A program made the translations under genes and the position numbers. The notes under the pieces are model-generated. The model was not told the origin of the DNA. It saw only the letters and a program-made list of their open reading frames with translations, and did not search any database. DNA of 64,000 nt, taken from contig DFXK01000009.1 in the NCBI GenBank assembly GCA_002383165.1, positions 28,773 to 92,772 on the forward strand, given 5' to 3'. This DNA comes from Flavobacteriales bacterium UBA4110. GTDB lineage: Bacteria; Bacteroidota; Bacteroidia; Flavobacteriales; Weeksellaceae. Below, piece after piece: positions 1-7,864 of the stretch. Within the stretch, counting starts at the first letter, position 1. The number at the start of each line of letters is the position of its first letter.

Positions 1-10
1 AATTTCGAAA

Positions 11-253
11 ATGAGTTCCGCTGAATTACAACTAAAATTAGATGTTATTAATAGAATAACCGAATTAAAGGAAATTCGAGTGATAAAAGAAATAAAAAAA
101 CTTCTGGATTTTGAACTCGATGAAGAGATTTACGTATTATCACAACAGCAAGAAAGTAGAATCGCTGAAGCAAGAAAAGAATATACAAACGGAGAAATTT
201 CCAGTGATGAAGAAGCGAAAAAAGAAATAGAAAAATGGCTAAACGAAAAATAG
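11..253 (+). CDS. ParD-like antitoxin of a type II toxin-antitoxin pair
   Basis: An 80-residue, highly charged, mostly helical protein. It ends 19 nt inside the next gene, which looks like a ParE/RelE toxin. The order (small acidic/helical protein first, toxin second, overlapping frames) is the usual layout of type II modules, in which the antitoxin binds both the toxin and its own promoter. The C-terminal half is rich in Glu and Lys (IAEARKEY to KEIEKWL), as in toxin-wrapping tails. No clear DNA-binding fold is visible by eye. The assignment therefore rests mainly on context and on its resemblance to short Bacteroidota antitoxins that accompany ParE. The promoter would lie outside or at the very edge of the window. 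Confidence 0.7.
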   Translation: MSSAELQLKLDVINRITELKEIRVIKEIKKLLDFELDEEIYVLSQQQESRIAEARKEYTNGEISSDEEAKKEIEKWLNEK

Positions 254-540
254 TCTGGACTAATTCTGCAAAATTCGAGCTTAAAGAAATATTAATCTAT
301 TGGACCAATAAAACGAACTCCAAAACTTACAGCAAAAAACTCAACAAATTATTTACTGAAGCCATCGATTTGTTATCACAACATCCAAAAATTGGAAGGA
401 CAACAAATGATAAAAACTCTAGAATAAGTATTGTTCGCAATTATTTAATCTTCTATGAAATAAATGTGAAAGAGATAATTATATTATCAATTTGGGATGC
501 AAGACGAGATGAAAATCAAACAGATTTCGACTATTCCTAA
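235..540 (+). CDS. ParE/RelE-family toxin
   Basis: A 101-residue protein of the RelE/ParE fold. It opens with VWTNSAKFELKEI, followed by an AIDLLSQHPKIGR segment and a late strand-rich part (ISIVRNYLIFYEI, then IIILSIWDARRDE). The P-x-I-G-R element, the R-x-Y-x-I-F-Y-E strand and the W-D-x-R-R/Q end are hallmarks of Bacteroidota ParE-like toxins. ParE proteins poison DNA gyrase, whereas RelE members cleave mRNA; the sequence alone does not say which activity this one has. It overlaps the antitoxin gene by 19 nt, implying translational coupling. A terminator follows directly. Confidence 0.8.
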   Translation: MAKRKIVWTNSAKFELKEILIYWTNKTNSKTYSKKLNKLFTEAIDLLSQHPKIGRTTNDKNSRISIVRNYLIFYEINVKEIIILSIWDARRDENQTDFDYS

Positions 541-557
541 ATTAAAATAAAAATGAC

Positions 558-595
558 AAGACTCAGAAACTTCAAAAATTCTGGGTCTTTTTTTA
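558..595 (+). terminator. Rho-independent terminator after the toxin-antitoxin genes
   Basis: The arms AAGACTCAGAA (558-568) and TTCTGGGTCTT (579-589) pair with one G-U wobble and are followed by a run of seven T. Confidence 0.85.
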
Positions 596-644
596 TTTGG
601 ATTTGTGATAATTCTTAAATTTACCTCCTGAAGAAAAATAAGCT

Positions 645-1610
645 ATGATAAAAGCAGGACTTGTAGGCGCAGGACATTTGGGGAAAATCCATTTGAGATT
701 ATTGAATCAATCTGAGAAATACGAATTGGTTGGTTTCCACGATAAAGATGCGGAAAGTGGAAGAAAACTGGAAGCGGAATTTGGTTATAAATATTTTGAA
801 AGTTTCGAAGATTTGCTGGATGAAATCGAAATGCTGGATATTGTAACGCCCACTGTTTATCACTATGATTATGCTGTAAAAGCGATTGAAAAAGGAATCC
901 ACTTCTTCATCGAAAAACCGGTTACACAAACCTTGCAACAAGCGGAAGAAATTCTTTACAAATGCAGAGAATTCGGAATCAAAGCGCAAGTTGGTCACGT
1001 AGAAAGATATAATCCTGCTTTCATTGGGGCGAAAGATTATATCAAAAATCCAATGTTTATCGAGATTCACAGATTGGCAGAATTCAATCCGAGAGGAACC
1101 GATGTTTCTGTGGTTTTGGATTTGATGATTCACGATTTGGATATTTTGCTAAGTTTGGTAAAATCTAAAGTGAAGCAAATCCACGCGAGTGGTGTTTCCG
1201 TTGTGAGCAAAACGCCAGACATTTGCAATGCCAGAATCGAGTTTGAAAATGGTTGTGTAGCAAACCTGACAACATCCAGAATATCGATGAAAGCAATGCG
1301 TAAATCGAGGTTTTTCCAGCAAGATGCTTACGTTTCCGTAGATTTCCTGGAGAAAAAAGCAGAAGTTATCCGTATGAAACCGGCGCCAGAAAATCCGTCC
1401 GACTTTGATATGATTATCGAAAATGCGGAAGGCGAAAAAAACCAAATCCTTTTCGAATATCCGAACATTCAACCAAACAATGCGATTCTTGATGAATTGG
1501 AAAGTTTTGCAAATGCCATTGACAATGATTTACCAGTTCAGGTTTCTTTGGAAGATGGGACTGAAGCTTTGAAGGTGGCTTTGGAGATTATGAGGTTGAT
1601 TCAGAAATAA
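645..1610 (+). CDS. Gfo/Idh/MocA-family NAD(P)-dependent oxidoreductase
   Basis: A 321-residue cytoplasmic dehydrogenase-like protein. The N-terminal Rossmann fold has the glycine motif GLVGAGHLGKIH at residues 5-16. The family EKP motif (FFIEKPVTQT) lies near residue 90, where the lysine is the usual catalytic/cofactor-contacting residue. A GHVERYNPAF stretch follows, then the alpha/beta substrate domain with MIHDLDILL (the HD-type histidine motif). Members oxidise or reduce sugars, inositols or UDP-sugars, and the substrate cannot be read from sequence. It stands alone after a terminator. The next gene starts 22 nt later, so read-through into the nuclease/methylase pair is possible. Confidence 0.9.
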   Translation: MIKAGLVGAGHLGKIHLRLLNQSEKYELVGFHDKDAESGRKLEAEFGYKYFESFEDLLDEIEMLDIVTPTVYHYDYAVKAIEKGIHFFIEKPVTQTLQQAEEILYKCREFGIKAQVGHVERYNPAFIGAKDYIKNPMFIEIHRLAEFNPRGTDVSVVLDLMIHDLDILLSLVKSKVKQIHASGVSVVSKTPDICNARIEFENGCVANLTTSRISMKAMRKSRFFQQDAYVSVDFLEKKAEVIRMKPAPENPSDFDMIIENAEGEKNQILFEYPNIQPNNAILDELESFANAIDNDLPVQVSLEDGTEALKVALEIMRLIQK

Positions 1611-1632
1611 TCGGATGAAAATTTAAACATAA

Positions 1633-2247
1633 ATGAATCTCCAATCCTTAGAATCTGAGCTCAAAAAGCGGCTTGATTTTCCTTACAATTGGGGAAGAAA
1701 GCAATCGGATGAATGGGATAGAAAAACGAAATTCATTTATCAAACTCAGGATTTTGAAAGCCTGGAAACTCAATGTAAAGATTTTAATTCAGATTTGAGA
1801 AATTACGCTTTCAATCGTTGGCTAAATTTCTGGTCCGCAAAAGCGATTGAACAAATATTTACGAATCATCCAAACGTCAGAAAAGAGGAAAATCCGTTTT
1901 CTAAAACTGTAGATTTTTATATTTCGGAGATTCCATTTGATCATAAAAGCAGTGTGTTTCCAAAAAAATTCGAGAAAAGTTTTGATTATGCGATTGACCA
2001 CAAAAAAGAACTAATCGAATGGCTTTATCAAAATCAAAGTCAGCAAGGTAGAAAACATCTTGAAAACCGTTTGTTTATTATTTTCTTCAATGAGAAAACT
2101 AACGAACATTGGAAACTGAAAACCGAATTGACACTAATCCAAGAAAAGATTGAAGATTATCTGCGTAATTTTTCCAAGGACAATTTAGTTTCCTTAAATT
2201 TGGATTCTCACGCGATCCTGTCTGATATTATTTGGATCAAAGCTTAA
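1633..2247 (+). CDS. Candidate PD-(D/E)xK restriction-type endonuclease
   Basis: A 204-residue protein with no obvious annotated name. Two features point to a nuclease. First, the segment VDFYISEIPFDHKSSVFPKK (residues 93-112) has the layout of a PD-(D/E)xK active site: D94 on one strand, then D103-x-K105 on the next, and a VFPK tail as in restriction-enzyme-like proteins. Second, it lies 3 nt upstream of a D12-class adenine methylase on the same strand. An upstream helix NRWLNFWSAKAIEQIF (residues 61-76) could supply an additional acid (E73). The simplest reading is the endonuclease half of a type II restriction-modification pair. The nuclease assignment is inference from motif and neighbour; a non-restriction repair role is possible. 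Confidence 0.6.
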   Translation: MNLQSLESELKKRLDFPYNWGRKQSDEWDRKTKFIYQTQDFESLETQCKDFNSDLRNYAFNRWLNFWSAKAIEQIFTNHPNVRKEENPFSKTVDFYISEIPFDHKSSVFPKKFEKSFDYAIDHKKELIEWLYQNQSQQGRKHLENRLFIIFFNEKTNEHWKLKTELTLIQEKIEDYLRNFSKDNLVSLNLDSHAILSDIIWIKA

Positions 2248-2250
2248 TTA

Positions 2251-3252
2251 ATGAATTACATCGGTTCCAAAAACAAACTTTCAGATTTTATCAAACAAAG
2301 CGTTTATCAAGTTGTTGGTAAAGATCTAAGCGACAAAACATTTTGTGATCTATTCGCTGGAACTGGAATCGTTGGCAGAAATTTCAAAGCTGAAACTAAG
2401 AAAATCATCAGCAACGATTTCGAATTTTACAGTTATGTTCTTAACCGAAATTACATCGGAAATTATCATACATTTGAATTCGATTATTTGATTGAAGAGT
2501 TGAATCTTCTTGAAGGAAAATCTGGCTTTATCTCAGAAGAATACTCCGAAAATGGGAAATCTGAACGACTTTATTTTTCAGAAGAGAATGGAAACAAAAT
2601 AGATTCGGTTCGACAAAAAATTGAAAACTGGAAATCAGCTAAGAAAATCAATGAAGATCAATATTATTTTCTGCTTTGTTCACTTTTGGAAGCGGCTGAT
2701 AAAATTGCCAACACGGCTTCGGTTTATGGTGCGTTTTTAAAACAAATCAAAAAATCGGCGCAGAAAAAACTAGAACTTCAGCCTGCCAATTTTGAATTGA
2801 CAAAAAACAAGCACGAGGTTTATAATGAAGATGCCAACGAGTTAATCAAAACAATCGAAGGCGATATTCTGTATCTCGATCCGCCTTACAACGCGCGACA
2901 ATACGGCGCCAACTATCATCTTCTGAACACGCTTGCGAAATACGACAACTTCTCACCAAAAGGAAAAACGGGACTTCGACATTATCAAAAATCAAAATAT
3001 TGTAGTAAAATTGAAGTTTCAAAAAGCTTTGAAGAACTCATCAACAATGCAAAATTTCAACACGTTTTTCTAAGTTATAATAATGAAGGATTGATGCCTG
3101 AAAGCGAAATTAGAAATATACTTTCCAAATTCGGGAAATATGATATATTTACAACCGAGTATCAGCGTTTCCGTGCAGACAAGGAAGAAAACAGAAATCA
3201 TAAAGCTTCGGGAACGACGGAGTATCTTTATTATCTTGAAAAAACTTATTAG
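2251..3252 (+). CDS. D12-class (alpha-group) DNA N6-adenine methyltransferase
   Basis: A 333-residue methylase. In order it has the N-terminal motif X region MNYIGSKNKLSDFI, the AdoMet motif I CDLFAGTGIVG (about residues 32-42), and the catalytic motif IV DILYLDPPYNARQYG, with DPPY at residues 210-213. X-I-IV order with DPPY defines the Dam/D12 class, which transfers methyl from AdoMet to adenine N6. The GANYHLLNTLAKYDN stretch after DPPY is typical of restriction-associated members rather than housekeeping Dam. It is coupled to the upstream nuclease candidate by a 3 nt gap. The target sequence cannot be inferred. Confidence 0.9.
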   Translation: MNYIGSKNKLSDFIKQSVYQVVGKDLSDKTFCDLFAGTGIVGRNFKAETKKIISNDFEFYSYVLNRNYIGNYHTFEFDYLIEELNLLEGKSGFISEEYSENGKSERLYFSEENGNKIDSVRQKIENWKSAKKINEDQYYFLLCSLLEAADKIANTASVYGAFLKQIKKSAQKKLELQPANFELTKNKHEVYNEDANELIKTIEGDILYLDPPYNARQYGANYHLLNTLAKYDNFSPKGKTGLRHYQKSKYCSKIEVSKSFEELINNAKFQHVFLSYNNEGLMPESEIRNILSKFGKYDIFTTEYQRFRADKEENRNHKASGTTEYLYYLEKTY

Positions 3253-3301
3253 AAGTTAGATTTTAGAGGTTAGAAATTAGATTGATAAAAATTAAAAAAA
3301 T

Positions 3302-4192
3302 ATGAAAAACATTGTTGTAATAGGCGCCGGAACTATGGGAAATGGCATTGCTCATACCTTTGCTCAAAGCGGTTTCCAAGTGAGTTTGATAGATGTAAAA
3401 CAAGACAATCTGGACAAAGCTCTAAAAACCATTACCACCAATCTTGACAGAATTATCGCTAAAGGAAATTTGACTGAAGAAGAAAAAGCTAACACACTTG
3501 GCAATATTACAACATTCACTGATTTGAAAGATGCCGCTCCAAATGCTGATTTGATAGTAGAAGCAGCGACAGAAAATCTCGATTTGAAATTGAAAATATT
3601 TAATCAGATAGATGAGTTGGCACCGGAAAACTGTATTCTTGCGACTAACACTTCTTCTATTTCTATTACTCAGATTGCTGCAGCAACCAAACGTCCGGAA
3701 AAAGTGATTGGTATGCACTTTATGAATCCGGTTCCGATTATGAAACTGGTAGAAATCATCAAAGGTTACTCCACATCGAAAGAGACTTTTGATATCATTT
3801 TCGAGATGTCCAAACAGTTAGGAAAAGTTCCAACAGAAGTGAATGATTATCCAGGATTTGTAGCTAACAGAATCCTGATGCCAATGATTAATGAGGCGAT
3901 AGAAACACTTTACAACGATGTTGCTGGCGTAGAAGAAATTGATACCGTTATGAAACTGGGAATGGCTCATCCAATGGGACCTTTGCAATTGGCAGATTTC
4001 ATCGGATTGGATGTTTGTTTGGCAATCCTGAATGTCATGTACGACGGTTTCAAAAATCCTAAATATGCACCCAATCCATTATTAGTCAATATGGTAATGG
4101 CTGGCAAAAAAGGTGTAAAATCGGGCGAAGGTTTCTACGATTATTCCGTAAGTAAAAAGGCTGAGAAAGTATCGAAAATGTTTTTAAAATAA
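3302..4192 (+). CDS. 3-hydroxybutyryl-CoA / 3-hydroxyacyl-CoA dehydrogenase
   Basis: A 296-residue NAD-dependent dehydrogenase that oxidises the 3-hydroxyl of acyl-CoA in beta-oxidation or butanoate metabolism. The Rossmann motif VVIGAGTMGNGIA lies at residues 5-17. The central GMHFMNPVPIMKLVEI segment carries the catalytic histidine, and the C-terminal dimerisation domain (YPGFVANRILMPMINEA, GPLQLADFIGLDVCL) is complete. Length matches the single-domain bacterial HBD family (about 280-300 residues), not the fused FadB type. It is preceded by a TTAGATTTTAGA-like AT-rich spacer and stands alone. Confidence 0.93.
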   Translation: MKNIVVIGAGTMGNGIAHTFAQSGFQVSLIDVKQDNLDKALKTITTNLDRIIAKGNLTEEEKANTLGNITTFTDLKDAAPNADLIVEAATENLDLKLKIFNQIDELAPENCILATNTSSISITQIAAATKRPEKVIGMHFMNPVPIMKLVEIIKGYSTSKETFDIIFEMSKQLGKVPTEVNDYPGFVANRILMPMINEAIETLYNDVAGVEEIDTVMKLGMAHPMGPLQLADFIGLDVCLAILNVMYDGFKNPKYAPNPLLVNMVMAGKKGVKSGEGFYDYSVSKKAEKVSKMFLK

Positions 4193-4233
4193 ATTATTAC
4201 TGATCAGAAATTAATAATTCCGAATACGATTTA

Positions 4234-4241
4234 TAACTTTG
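4234..4241 (+). promoter_or_regulatory. Candidate -7 promoter element (TAACTTTG)
   Basis: An exact match to the Bacteroidota -7 consensus TAnnTTTG, 37 nt before the membrane-protein start. No convincing -33 TTG was seen at the expected distance. Confidence 0.45.
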
Positions 4242-4278
4242 TTAATATTGATTTGACAAAGTTTTTTATTTTTAAACT

Positions 4279-5610
4279 ATGATATCTGTAAAACTAAATC
4301 CAAAATACGAGAAAACGCTTCAGACTTTATTGATTATCCTGACTTATATAATGATAATTCTTCGGTTTCTTTTGAATGAAAAAGGACGTGTGAGTCCAGA
4401 TTCTATCCGATATATGAGGCAATCCGAGTTATTCCCTGTTATAGATAATACCACAGCTCCGCTCGGCTATCCGCTAGCCATTAAGTTTTTTACTTTTTTT
4501 GAGCTGGATCATTTTTGGAGCAGTAAACTGGTTGGACTATTGGCATACACTGCCATTCTGATTTTTGCATATAGAAAACAGTTTTTCTTCAAAGAACTGA
4601 TGATTATTTCTTCTTTATTCAGCTTTGTCAGTATTTTTTCATTTACGATGAGTGAAGAAATGATCCTTCCTTTTGTCGTGATTTATTTTTACTTAGGAAG
4701 ACAGATTATAAATCAAAAATACACTTTAGCAAAAGGGAGCTTTTATTTGAGCCTATGCTTGATTGCAATGATTAATATTCGGTACAGCGCCTTATTTTTC
4801 TGCTTTGCAAATATAATTTTCGGATTGATGAATTTCAGGAAAAATTATTGGAAAAGCTTTGGTTTAAGCGGAATTGTAGGAATTTTATTTTATGGCATTT
4901 ATAAATTTACTTTTATTGATTATTTTAATGAAAAATACATCGATACTTTTTTAGAAATAGGCCTCAAACCTACATCTCAGCTACTTTTGGAACTGTTCCA
5001 GGGAATGGGAACCACCTTCAATCCGTTCATCCACATTGCAGATCCGAATGGCGGAATTATCAACTACGGAATTTATGGTATTGGTGTTTTGACAATTCTG
5101 CTGATGATTTTTTTATTCGTCAAAAATAAACTTACAGAAACAGAAAAATTTATAGTTTACAGTTCTTTAGCCTGCATCGTCTTGTCTTTTTTTATACAAT
5201 ATATCTATTCTGTAAATGCGATAGATTACCGACTAATGGCTCCTTTTTCCATTGGAATTTGGATGGTATTTTTCCGAAAGCTGTTCACTGTTTTCGGGGC
5301 ATTGACGTATGTCATAGGATTTGCAAGTCTTTCAGTTGGCTTTCTATTTACCTGGCTATCTAAAGGAAATTACATGGAAAACAGAAAGGCAATAACTACA
5401 TTTTTGAAAGACGAAAACCTGATGCATAGCAAACTGAAGTTCTATGTGAAAAATCTGGAAGATAATGACGTACAAACCGCAGAACTCATAAGTACTGTAA
5501 ATCCTCATATCTATTATACCTTTATAGCTTCTGATACGTTAAAAAATGATGTGCTGACAAGATATAAAGTGGAGAAAAAAATCAGCATCAAAAAAAATAA
5601 ATATCAATAA
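4279..5610 (+). CDS. Polytopic membrane protein, possible GT-C-type glycosyltransferase
   Basis: A 443-residue protein with about ten hydrophobic segments, starting with TLLIILTYIMIILRFLL near residue 15. An early extracytoplasmic loop holds GRVSPDSIRYMRQSEL and TTAPLGYPLAIKFF. A loop with acidic and tyrosine residues right after the first membrane segment is the general layout of GT-C enzymes (ArnT/Pmt-like), which use lipid-linked sugar donors. The conserved aspartate here is only suggestive. The C-terminal approximately 70 residues are soluble. No glycan genes adjoin it. I do not recognise a specific family, so the function is a tentative inference. Confidence 0.55.
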   Translation: MISVKLNPKYEKTLQTLLIILTYIMIILRFLLNEKGRVSPDSIRYMRQSELFPVIDNTTAPLGYPLAIKFFTFFELDHFWSSKLVGLLAYTAILIFAYRKQFFFKELMIISSLFSFVSIFSFTMSEEMILPFVVIYFYLGRQIINQKYTLAKGSFYLSLCLIAMINIRYSALFFCFANIIFGLMNFRKNYWKSFGLSGIVGILFYGIYKFTFIDYFNEKYIDTFLEIGLKPTSQLLLELFQGMGTTFNPFIHIADPNGGIINYGIYGIGVLTILLMIFLFVKNKLTETEKFIVYSSLACIVLSFFIQYIYSVNAIDYRLMAPFSIGIWMVFFRKLFTVFGALTYVIGFASLSVGFLFTWLSKGNYMENRKAITTFLKDENLMHSKLKFYVKNLEDNDVQTAELISTVNPHIYYTFIASDTLKNDVLTRYKVEKKISIKKNKYQ

Positions 5611-5629
5611 TTCTTTTAGGGATTTTTTC

Positions 5630-5637
5630 TATCTTTG
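5630..5637 (+). promoter_or_regulatory. Candidate -7 promoter element (TATCTTTG)
   Basis: A TAnnTTTG match 49 nt upstream of the small acidic protein gene; no clear -33 box. Confidence 0.5.
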
Positions 5638-5686
5638 AAAATTAGAGATTATAATCTTTCTCTGATTTATTTTAAAAATTTTTATT

Positions 5687-5929
5687 ATGAAATTACCAAA
5701 GTTTTTATTGGCCGACAATTCTGATTTCCCGGAAGATCTATTCGTAGTGCATACAGAATATCCTCGTTTCATCCTTAATGTAGAAGAAGAAGATGTGGAG
5801 TGGCTGGATGATCTTGAAGGTGACGATGAAGAAACTGTAGCTACTGAAGCTACTAAAGTTGTAGAAGAAGCCTTCAAATGGTGTGACGAAGAACTTGCGA
5901 AATACGACGAAGAAGGAGAAGAAGAATAA
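5687..5929 (+). CDS. Small conserved acidic protein, function unknown
   Basis: An 80-residue, strongly acidic protein. The first third (MKLPKFLLADNSDFPEDLFV, then HTEYPRFILNV) is ordered and hydrophobic; the rest is dominated by Asp and Glu and ends GEEE. It has a promoter element of its own and an immediately following bidirectional terminator, so it is a monocistronic, actively organised gene rather than a chance frame. Proteins with this opening occur widely in Flavobacteriia as hypothetical proteins. No catalytic motif, signal peptide or metal site is visible. Confidence 0.8.
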   Translation: MKLPKFLLADNSDFPEDLFVVHTEYPRFILNVEEEDVEWLDDLEGDDEETVATEATKVVEEAFKWCDEELAKYDEEGEEE

Positions 5930-5966
5930 AAAAAAAGAGCTCAAAATTGAGCTCTTTTTTTTTTTT
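5930..5966. terminator. Bidirectional terminator between convergent genes
   Basis: The hairpin AGAGCTCAA (5936-5944) / TTGAGCTCT (5947-5955) is flanked by an A-run on the left and a run of at least 12 T on the right. It can stop transcription from both the acidic-protein gene and the META gene. Confidence 0.9.
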
Positions 5967-5968
5967 TA

Positions 5969-6370
5969 TTATTGCTTTGTGAATTTAAGAAGCAAGAGAT
6001 TGTCTTTATAAAGTTCCAATGTAGATTCGGTTACAACATATTTATTGACCTTTGGAAGCACTTCCAAATACGCTGTTTCCGTTATCATATTATTACACAT
6101 TTTTCTCGTAGAGCCAATGTTTTTCGCTGAAAAATTTCCGGCAGAAGTATCAATTGTGGCATCAGAAAAATAGTTATTACAGCCTGCATTTCCAGAGATT
6201 CTGTTTTGCTCTATTACCAAAGTTGGTTTATTGGTGATATCATCTGCCAGAATCCATTGTGTACCTGTGATGGATGCCTGGTTTTTCCCCAGCTTGTCTG
6301 TATTTCCCAATCTACTTGTACAAGAAACAACGGTTAAAGCTAATATAGATGTAAAAAAAAGTTTTTTCAT
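5969..6370 (-). CDS. META-domain lipoprotein (HslJ-like)
   Basis: A 133-residue exported lipoprotein. The signal peptide MKKLFFTSILALTVVSC ends in a lipobox with Cys17. The META domain covers about residues 35-133 and shows its usual elements: TGTQWILADD, IEQNRISGNAGCNNYFSD (the G-x-x-G-C-N-x-Y/F core), a TRKMCNN stretch and the closing ELYKDNLLLLKF. HslJ-type META proteins sit in the outer envelope and are linked to heat-stress or novobiocin tolerance in E. coli; the molecular activity is unknown. A TATCTTTG promoter element lies 19 nt upstream. Confidence 0.88.
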   Translation of the reverse strand: MKKLFFTSILALTVVSCTSRLGNTDKLGKNQASITGTQWILADDITNKPTLVIEQNRISGNAGCNNYFSDATIDTSAGNFSAKNIGSTRKMCNNMITETAYLEVLPKVNKYVVTESTLELYKDNLLLLKFTKQ

Positions 6371-6389
6371 TTTTATAAAAATTACATTT

Positions 6390-6397
6390 CAAAGATA
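6390..6397 (-). promoter_or_regulatory. Candidate -7 element for the META gene
   Basis: TATCTTTG on the minus strand, 19 nt upstream of the ATG; exact TAnnTTTG match. Confidence 0.55.
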
Positions 6398-6494
6398 AGA
6401 TTTTCTTTCTTAACACAATTACCATCTACTAATGAAAAAAAGAGACAACCCGTAAGCTGCCTCATTTCAAAATTTGTGTTTTTATGGTTATGTT

Positions 6495-7107
6495 TTATTT
6501 TTTGATGACTTTGAAGGATTTTGTAGTTCCATCTATCATTTTTAAATTGATAATATACAAGCCTTTTGATAAAGAAGATAGTACTAATAATTTTTCAGGC
6601 TTCAAAGTTTTGACCAGTTTTCCTGAGCTATCACCGATAGAAATTGATGCAACAGAATTTAAGTCCGATATATTAACAACATCTGTAAATCCACTTTTGA
6701 AATACTATTTGCAGATTGACTTGTAAAATAAATATATCCATCATTCCCTGAAGTTAAATAATAAGCATCTACCGCTGGTACAAGGGTCTCAAGATTGCTT
6801 CCATCAAAATTCATTTTAACAATATTACCTCCGGCTAAAGCAAATAATTTTCTATTAATTATTGCAATTCCAAAAACACTGCTGCCCAAATTACTTATAA
6901 CTTCTCTATCAGCACCATCTCAATTTGTTTTATTAATTCTTCTGTTTCCACTATCCTATCACTAATGTAGATATCACCTTGTTGATTTGCAATGACATCA
7001 TAAGGCCTGTTCAAATTGTCCCCTAAGATTGTTTGAGCTAAAATCGTATTACCTAGAAAAAGGCAAACTCCCAGACAAACCAAATGGAAAAAAGTTTTCG
7101 TAATCAA
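6495..7107 (-). pseudogene. Remnant of a T9SS-exported beta-propeller protein
   Basis: Pieces of one gene in three frames. An N-terminal signal peptide (ITKTFFHLVCLGVCLFLG, cleavage near LAQ) leads into propeller-like NRPYDVIANQQGDIYISD. There a GATAG tandem duplication (GATAGGATAG, near 6947-6956) shifts the frame. The continuation in the new frame (DSGNRRINKTN) then meets TGA at what should be KTN-x-DGADREVISN. It resumes with NLGSSVFGIAIINRKLFALA and SNLETLVP and breaks again after ISKVDL, where another frame enters a type A sorting domain (DVVNISDLNSVASISIG to the terminal FKVIKK, stop 6495-6497). The total, about 200 codons, is far shorter than intact propellers, so internal sequence is also lost. 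Confidence 0.8.
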
Positions 7108-7207
7108 TTATTTTTACTAATTACTGAAGCAAAAATAATCACCTCCACTTAACAAAACATTAAACTGGGACGAAATGCAGAACTTTGTATATGAATGTAA
7201 AAATTGA

Positions 7208-7861
7208 CTATAAATTTTGTCTATAATTCCTAGAAAGTGGTAGTTTAAAGCTGTTTACAACCACTTCATCGGATGATATTTTTTCCAAAAAAGCAGAGTT
7301 TATAAAAATCGAACGGTGGATTTGTTTAAAAGATGACGGCAAAACTTTAGAAAACTCCAGCAACGTATTTCTAATGGTGAATTTAGAATTTGTAGTGATA
7401 ATATCCAGATAATTTCGATCCGATTGGATGTACACAATGTCGGCTAATTTTAATTTAATATCACTATAACCATCTTTCACAAAAACATATTGCTTTTGTT
7501 TTTTCTGGATGATAATTTTTATCGCAGTCAGCAAATCCACTTCTCTAATTGGTTTTGTGAGATAAGATTCTGGCGTGGTAGCAAGTGCATTTTCCACCAT
7601 TTTAGAATCGGTTTGTCCAGTGATGAAAATAACAGATGTTTCTTCATTTTTTTCATTACTGAGTTTTATACCTTCAAAATGACCTTCCAGATTGATATCC
7701 ATTAGAACAACATCCGGTTGCAAAGTTTTCATTTTCTCCTGAGTTTCTGAAACGGAATGTGTCATAAAAACATTTTTACAGCCATTATTCTCCAATATTT
7801 CTTTGATATAATCGTCGATTAAAACCTCGTCTTCTGCGATTAAAATTTTGATAAAATTCAC
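7208..7861 (-). CDS. LytTR-family response regulator
   Basis: A 217-residue two-component regulator. The N-terminal receiver domain (residues 1-118) has the acidic pair D11/E12 region (ILIAEDEVLID), the phospho-acceptor D55 in VVLMDINLEG, the Thr/Ser switch in VIFITGQTD, and the lysine of YLTKPI. The C-terminal LytTR DNA-binding domain (about 120-217) shows IVYIQSDRNYLDI and the FKQIHRSIFINSAFL core. It starts 3 nt after the stop of the upstream histidine kinase on the same strand, so the two form one operon and surely a phosphorelay pair. Targets are not evident locally. Confidence 0.93.
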   Translation of the reverse strand: MNFIKILIAEDEVLIDDYIKEILENNGCKNVFMTHSVSETQEKMKTLQPDVVLMDINLEGHFEGIKLSNEKNEETSVIFITGQTDSKMVENALATTPESYLTKPIREVDLLTAIKIIIQKKQKQYVFVKDGYSDIKLKLADIVYIQSDRNYLDIITTNSKFTIRNTLLEFSKVLPSSFKQIHRSIFINSAFLEKISSDEVVVNSFKLPLSRNYRQNL

Positions 7862-7864
7862 AAC

